NCBI RefSeq assembly: GCF_021018895.1 | Contig: NC_079371.1 | Location: 10,338,001 to 10,402,000 of the forward strand | Direction of reading: 5' to 3' | DNA: 64,000 nt | Source: Seriola aureovittata | Taxonomy: Eukaryota; Chordata; Actinopteri; Carangiformes; Carangidae | In this document: positions 58,708 through 64,000 of the stretch, piece by piece | Numbering within the stretch: the stretch's first letter is position 1 | Layout of the letters: every line of letters starts with the position of its first letter | The notes under the pieces: generated by a model | Seen by the model: only the letters and a program-made list of their open reading frames with translations | What the model was told of the DNA's origin: nothing | Database searches by the model: none | Made by a program: the position numbers and the translations under genes

Positions 58708-58879
58708 TAATTTGGCACATTTACCTTGTAGTGCGTGTCAAATTAACTCTTGCTCCCTTTGAAATATTCAACTCTCTCTCTGTCATTCTATATAAGAAAG
58801 TATAAGAATTAGTATTCCTGTGTGTGTTACATACTAAAGGGTTAAGATGGCTGCATGCAAATTTGTTGTCAAACTACTG

Positions 58880-59500
58880 TGATCTGGCGTTCCGCAGCCC
58901 AGAAAACTCAAATTAAGTGGCCTCTCAAGTTTTCTCACTTGAGTCGTCAAAAGCGATCCAAGGGTTTTCATCACCAATCACCACACTGATCTGTTTGCAT
59001 TCACGCAAAAACCAAGAGAAAAAAAAAAAGAAGATGACAGTTGGACCATAGCTATCCACAAACGATGCCTCAAGGCTTGAAGTGTGAGTTCAACCAAGCG
59101 TAAAATGTCAGACGGGGAGCTTCCAGGGATCGCTTGTTGGCAGGACGAAGTGGAAACCCAGCTTCATGTGAGGGGAAAGGGAGAGGACGTTGGGTTTGTA
59201 CTTTTGCAGCTTGTGGATGGCTCCGTGTTCATCTCAGATGTCATCCAAGACAAGTCTTGCAACACTGACCAGAAACAGAAGTTGTAGCCTATATTTTAGC
59301 TGGGTGATTATTTATGTACCTGCCATGAATTTTCACTCAAGCTTTGCTGTGCACCAAAACCTTCCACATCTCCCCCAAAACCAGATGGAACAAGGCTGAG
59401 TAACCACAAAAAAAAAAAAAAGAAAAAAAAAAAGAAGTATCAGACTCTCAAGATTCTCGCTTTCTTGAGTTATGAATTCACCATATGCTGTGCAAAATTA
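58880..59500. other. Unclassified segment with CTCAAG/CTTGAG words at both ends and a short frame
   Basis: Near the left side CTCAAGTTTTCTCACTTGAG (58924-58943) and near the right side CTCAAGATTCTC...CTTGAG (59446-59468) are both small inverted repeats built from the same arms. Between them a plus-strand frame (first Met at 59105, stop at 59285-59287) has an even amino-acid mix, including MSDGELPGIACWQDEVE, but only about 60 residues. It may be an unnamed element with a decayed coding piece, or chance. No splice sites or homologue recognised. Confidence 0.3.
59408..59433. repeat. Interrupted poly-A (A14 G A11)
   Basis: A runs split by one G, followed by GAAGTATCAG. Confidence 0.9.
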
Positions 59501-60434
59501 TACTTGTGAATCTAACGGCTGAGGTTTGTTTGTGAGAAACTCTATGAGAATAAACACTGCAATCCTGCTTTAAGACCTCAATCAATCTTATCGGGTGGTA
59601 GGCTGGATTTGCATGATAAAAACAATCAAATTTGTGGTTTTGAGAGATGATTGCTCATGGTATCCACCACCAACTGCTTTTCACAGCTAATGCTAATGCA
59701 TTATCCACAACTGCAAAAGCAGCATCATACACTGGCTTCGGAATCCATTAACAGTATATTCCTATTGAAAAAAAGAAATCTCGAGCACCATAATGTTACT
59801 CCATCAGCTTATCCTGTTTCAGCAAAGCAACGCTGTGCACTGAAAATACACCATCGCTGACAGAGAGAGCCTAATCCAGTGATTGGTTTTACCTTATCAC
59901 ACAACTTAAGGAGTGTACACTTCTAAGCTGACGGATTGAACCTCTGTTCGATACAGGTTTGCAAAACTGAATCTGTTGAGCCTCCAAGATTTGATATGGG
60001 TATTTAAAGCTCTGTGCGGCATTAACCGCGGAGCACAACAAATAGCCTGCCTTTTAACAGGGCTAGGGAATCCCGGGGCCAGTTGGGATGCAAATTGAAA
60101 TGATCCAAGAGTGGATTGAGAAGGTGAGGGTGGGCTTGGATGGGGCTGTGGAGGGTGGATGTGGGAGTATAGCGAGGAAAGAGGGCTGTAGGAATGTGGG
60201 AATGAGACGAGGTGGTGTGAGGCTTGCGGTGAGGGGCTGGCGAGTTTCTGAGGAGTTAGTCGCGATTAGCCTCAGAGACTGACTCATGATTTGAGTGACA
60301 ACTGTATAGTAACAAATAGCGGTGGAGAATGTGCTGCCATCATGCTCCCTCCTCCACTTCCCCCACCTCCTACGCAAAGGGTGACAGTCATTTGGACAGC
60401 AAACAGTGGATCACTGCTCAGCTCTCCTCTGTTG

Positions 60435-60435
<1 letters not shown>
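59501..60435. other. Non-coding stretch with a balanced patch at 60,000-60,300
   Basis: 59,501-59,990 is AT-rich. 60,000-60,300 is GC-elevated and purine-rich, and frames are open on both strands (60088-60282 plus, 60063-60377 minus), which is expected from its G/A bias. No gene recognised. Confidence 0.45.

Positions 60436-60484
<49 letters not shown>
60436..60484. repeat. (TG)24 microsatellite
   Basis: Uninterrupted TG. The 147-codon plus frame at 60291-60734 is open because it reads this repeat as Val-Cys. Confidence 0.95.
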
Positions 60485-60487
<3 letters not shown>

Positions 60488-61171
60488 TGCCGGTGTGTGT
60501 TCCAGTCAGGATGTCAGCAGTTCAAGAGGGGTGAGGGGAGAAGCAGATTCTGTACTTGATGTTCTAGTTACACATCCTCCGTGTGATGATGCACAGTTTT
60601 ATCCTGAATTACGTTATAATGCTGTAAAATCAACAACATCAGTGCTGATGATCACACAGCTGCGAGTTTCTGCCTCAGGCATTTGTGATACAAGAAGACG
60701 GCATAGAGACATCATTTTTCAGAATTATCACTGATCATAAAATTGCTCTGGCAGAGGATATTCTTCCGCGGACAGGCAGACAGACTGAATTGAAAGCATG
60801 CTGGCAAACGCTGGCAAGAGAGAGCGACTGAGTTTAAACGATACGTGATAATCGAAACCATGCGGAGCCTTGGCCAGAAGAAACGGCAGCATTAGAGCAA
60901 TGGAACCCACGGTATAAAGTCGTGCATGCTTACTTCATTAGGTACACAGTCTGCCGACCAGAACATCTGACACCACTAGAACAAATGGGATTATTTTGAT
61001 TCAAAATTGCCATCATGTTGGCACCTACAGTGCAAAGTCACCCCTGCCAAAAATCGCTGACTGTCTCTCAATGTAAACTTTCAGGCAGCCATTTTAATTG
61101 TTGATGCTATCCTGCCAGTGTAAGGATGTGCCAATTGATGCCATCATATGTGCACACTCTACTGCTTACCT
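60485..61171. other. Non-coding stretch
   Basis: Nothing recognised. Confidence 0.5.
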
Positions 61172-61219
61172 GCACACACACACACACACACACAGACACA
61201 CACACACACACACACACAT
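61172..61219. repeat. (CA)n microsatellite
   Basis: CA units with one GA interruption, degenerate tail to 61246. Confidence 0.95.
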
Positions 61220-61593
61220 ACCCACACGCATGCACACACACTCACAAAGGGCTCATTAGTGTTCCACTGTTAAGCAGCCACTGACTAACGTTTGAAGAGT
61301 TGTAACCTCGGTACTTTTCATTATTGTAATTAAAAAGTGTTGAATTAACACTATGGACATGAAAAGAAGAAGACTCCCTCCACTGACCCCGTTAATCAAG
61401 ACTGGAATGATCTGCCTAACTGGGATTTAATTGCCTTCTGCTGTTTTCTTCCAGCAATAATTTGGTTTGCGTTGGCTTCGCTGTGCCACTAAAGTAAGCC
61501 AAGCCCTGCTGGCCCATTAAAAGCTAAGGCACTCTGTTTTGGTGGGTGTGGGGGTAGACGGGAGAGGGGTAGTGGGGGTCGAGGGTGTGTGGA
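61220..61593. promoter_or_regulatory. Possible cis-regulatory patch (unproven)
   Basis: 61,360-61,520 is balanced and repeat-free, with CGTTAATCAAGAC, GGGATTTAATTGCC and CAGCAATAATTTGG words. Weak support. Confidence 0.2.
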
Positions 61594-61627
61594 TGTGTGT
61601 GTGTGTGTGTATGGGGGGGGGGGGGGG
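61594..61627. repeat. (TG)n followed by poly-G (15 nt)
   Basis: TG units at 61594-61610, then ATG15 (G run 61613-61627). Confidence 0.9.
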
Positions 61628-62266
61628 CGTAATGGCAACGCACACAGGGTGACTCATGATCGGGAGTCCATGGAAGTCAATGTAAGACTATAAAGAAAGC
61701 AGCTTCCCTCTCTAGGGTGTGGTGAGGTTTAAGGGCTTTCACATACAACTTTAAAGAGCCCAAGTTTTAAATCCTAGGATATACTGTTAAATCACATGGG
61801 AGGCTTATTGTTTTCAAGGCTTCACATATAAGCGCCGTTAACCCTCTGAATGCCATTGAAACCAGTCCGATGTATGCTCATTATAGAGTATGAGCAATCA
61901 TCAGCAGGGCAGGTGTGAGTGAAATGCGTCTGTGTTCGAACATACAGTTCAAGTCGCTCGACTATGTTTCCAGTTATTATCCAGTATCACGTTACGCTCT
62001 GTTAAATAAGTGACTCCCGCCCCTCCTATAAGCACCCCCCCCTCCCTCCCTCCCATCTGACTGTGTGTCCATATATGATTGAGCTTGCGTTTGTATGACC
62101 ACCATCCCGCTGAAACCACCCTGACATCACTGAGAGCCTTTTTGCTGCATGTGCAAAAACCAACCAGCGGGCTGAGATCGAGCCCTTTTCATTAATCTAT
62201 CATCAGCTGTGACTGAGGCTGTCTGCGAGGCAACGCTGCTGGGAATACTGGGAATAAGATGAGGAG
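61628..62266. other. Non-coding stretch
   Basis: Includes a C-rich CCCCCCCCTCCCTCCCTCCC-like run at 62035-62053. Nothing else recognised. Confidence 0.5.
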
Positions 62267-62300
62267 AAATAAATAAATAAATAAATAGCATGCATGCATG
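62267..62300. repeat. (AAAT)n with adjoining (GCAT)n
   Basis: Five AAAT units followed by GCATGCATGCATG. Confidence 0.9.
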
Positions 62301-63516
62301 GTTGCAAAAAAAAAAATTCTGACAGGCATTTGAAGAAAGTTTCTTTTAGTATTTTTAGCCAGATGCATTAAAAAAAAAAAGATTACACTGAGTAACAAGC
62401 ATGCATGAAGATAATATAATAATATGAGGATCTATTTGATGATGGAAGATAGATCTTTGGACATCCAAGCAAAGTTAACTGGTGCAGATGTAACCAATTT
62501 CCTCGCATTTCTTTGTCTATTTTGTTTTAGATTTGAAGAGTTTTGTTGAAATGAGATATTCCCTGTTTGACTGAAAGTCTCTGTTTTACAAAGAGAGGAG
62601 CAGAAAGTCTAAATTCATGACTGGAAAACAAACCTGCAGAATAAATCCTCCAGACACGTGATTTTCACTTACTTTTGTTTCATTTCGGAAAATAAACATT
62701 CACTTCAACCATAAAAACCTTTTTATTTATCGCTTGTTTTTCATTTAACCAGCCACGGCTCATCTTCCCTCACGTGTTGTGCTGCTGAGACAGTGTCGAG
62801 GAGTAAGATATGATTGTATCATCAGATATCGATCCCAGCCCCAACCTGCTCCATCGCCTGGTTTTGATTTCTCAAACTGGTGCAAGAGGCCTGAAATTGG
62901 TCCTTGCAGTGAATTTCACCGTGGCTGTGTTTTTATTTGTCAAGAAAACATTCATGCACTGCTCAGCCGTGTCCATAGGGCCTGTCTGTCTGATTATCTG
63001 TCTGTTCTTTTCTGTTATGTTTGTCCCTCTGCAGTCTCTCTGAAGTGATTGGTTGTAATAGGTTTCCACAAAATATCTTTTTATGTGTAACACGCTCTGA
63101 TGTTTATTTCTTTTTATTTGCTGAGTGCAGATATGATGTGTGAATAGGTGCAACCAGCAACAATGAATGTGAAGAGCAGTGGTGGTTCAGGCTTAATTTC
63201 TAATACAGACCAAATTTAAGGCTCATTAAGAGCAAAAATAAGTTAATGTTAAAACATCTGTACAGAAAACTGACCCCTGGAGCTTATCCCTCAGTTATTA
63301 TTTAAAAAAAAAAAACACATTGTCGGTATTTTATTCTTAAACAGTAAAATATTTCTTTATTTCTTCTGCACATCTGTGCTTTATCTGATGGGGTAAATTA
63401 TTCAGGCCAACCTGCACTGCCAGCAAGTGTTGTGGCATCTCACTAGATTTCTCCTCCCTGGAAAATATGACTCTGTTGTAGAAATCTATTCATCTGAAAG
63501 CTGAACTGCTGCAGTG
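62301..63516. other. AT-rich non-coding stretch, nothing recognised
   Basis: Two plus frames in different registers (62779-63048 and 62810-63043) and a minus frame (62872-63153) overlap. None has domain features. Confidence 0.5.
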
Positions 63517-63582
63517 TCAGTCAGTCAGTTAGCCAGTCAGTCCGTCAGCCAGTTGGTCAGTCAGTCAGTCAGTCAGTCAGTG
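63517..63582. repeat. (TCAG)n minisatellite-like tract
   Basis: About sixteen TCAG-type units, several mutated (TTAGCCAG, TCCGTCAGCC, TTGG), with a perfect (TCAG)6 core at the right end. Confidence 0.9.
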
Positions 63583-64000
63583 AGCACAGCTGGTTGAGCA
63601 GCTCTTCATCAATGACGATAATTTGTTTTGAAATAAAATAATGTGGGAAGTTTTAGGCCGTGATCTGTCAAATCTTATGTAATCTTTGGTCATGATTCTG
63701 ATGCTGAAAACCGCTGGAGTGCATTCGATCTGCTGCTTGAATAGATATAAAAATACTAATGGAAATATGAAGAGCATAAAAGTGCAGATTTACAATTTGC
63801 AATAGCAATTAGCACACAGACACACACACTATCACACACAGTTCTGTATCATCAATTATTCAACAGGACTTTTGGTGTTTGTATGCCTGGATGCTGAGAA
63901 AATTATAGGATTCTAACTACTTTTAATTTCTTTAAATAATTATCAATTTTTTTTTGGTTCATTCAAAATTGAATTGAAAAAAATTAGGGAACATTTTTGG
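63583..64000. other. AT-rich non-coding stretch to the end of the window
   Basis: Degenerate CACACA near 63815-63838. Nothing else recognised. Confidence 0.5.

Noticed and set aside
59945..59975. GTTCGATAC resembling a tRNA B-box
   Set aside because: No A-box at the right distance, no cloverleaf and no T-run terminator. A single nine-base match is expected by chance.
60291..60734. 147-codon plus-strand frame
   Set aside because: Held open by a (TG)24 array translated as Val-Cys.
63517..63582. TCAG tandem tract as a CRISPR-like or regulatory array
   Set aside because: Units are 4 bp with no spacers. It is an ordinary simple repeat.
1..64000. Bacterial, phage or viral origin
   Set aside because: No coding density, ribosome-binding sites or operons. 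Microsatellite load and recognised repeats are those of a fish nuclear genome.

Overview
The window looks like vertebrate, and specifically teleost fish, nuclear DNA. It is AT-rich and holds dozens of dinucleotide and homopolymer microsatellites. It also carries several interspersed repeats that I recognise as typical of ray-finned and especially percomorph fish: a decayed Tc1-type DNA transposon, an RTE/Expander-like retroelement tail, a second LINE-like 3' tail ending in an AAATAAAATTGA-type sequence, and two widespread non-autonomous families. I recognise no intact host gene, no exon with conserved protein features, no tRNA, rRNA or snRNA, and no CRISPR or bacterial-style operon. The long open frames either cross microsatellites and poly-A/T runs or show no protein-like pattern. 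I could not identify the chromosome or the neighbouring genes. Species and locus remain open.

Layout: 1-21,000 is mostly AT-rich unremarkable sequence with microsatellites, one percomorph repeat (13,411-13,692), a suspected repeat (16,440-16,790) and the RTE-like tail (18,990-19,190). From about 21,700 to 38,700 the texture changes. Stretches of 300-1,500 bp of mixed composition, nearly free of recognisable repeats and rich in homeodomain-type TAAT cores, TGATTGAT and FOX/MEF2-type words, alternate with AT-rich filler. This is what a developmental regulatory desert with conserved non-coding elements usually looks like, but conservation cannot be measured here. 39,800-46,400 holds two copies of a dispersed repeat, a tight cluster of TGACCT nuclear-receptor half-sites (40,145-40,240), a perfect 21-bp-stem palindrome (44,473-44,517) and the Tc1 remnant (45,813-46,314). 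53,270-54,960 is another enhancer-like block, with two exact PBX-MEIS/PREP composite sites 570 bp apart. The last 10 kb is repeats and filler with two small regulatory-like patches.

With no genes there is no pathway to reconstruct. The most reasonable reading is an intergenic desert or a very large intron. The most specific observations are the 44,473 palindrome, the perfect DR5 plus DR1 nuclear-receptor array at 40,217-40,240, the paired TGATTGACAG sites at 53,934 and 54,503, the TAATCC/GGATTA cluster at 21,909-22,590, and the Tc1 copy whose internal deletion junction can be read directly.
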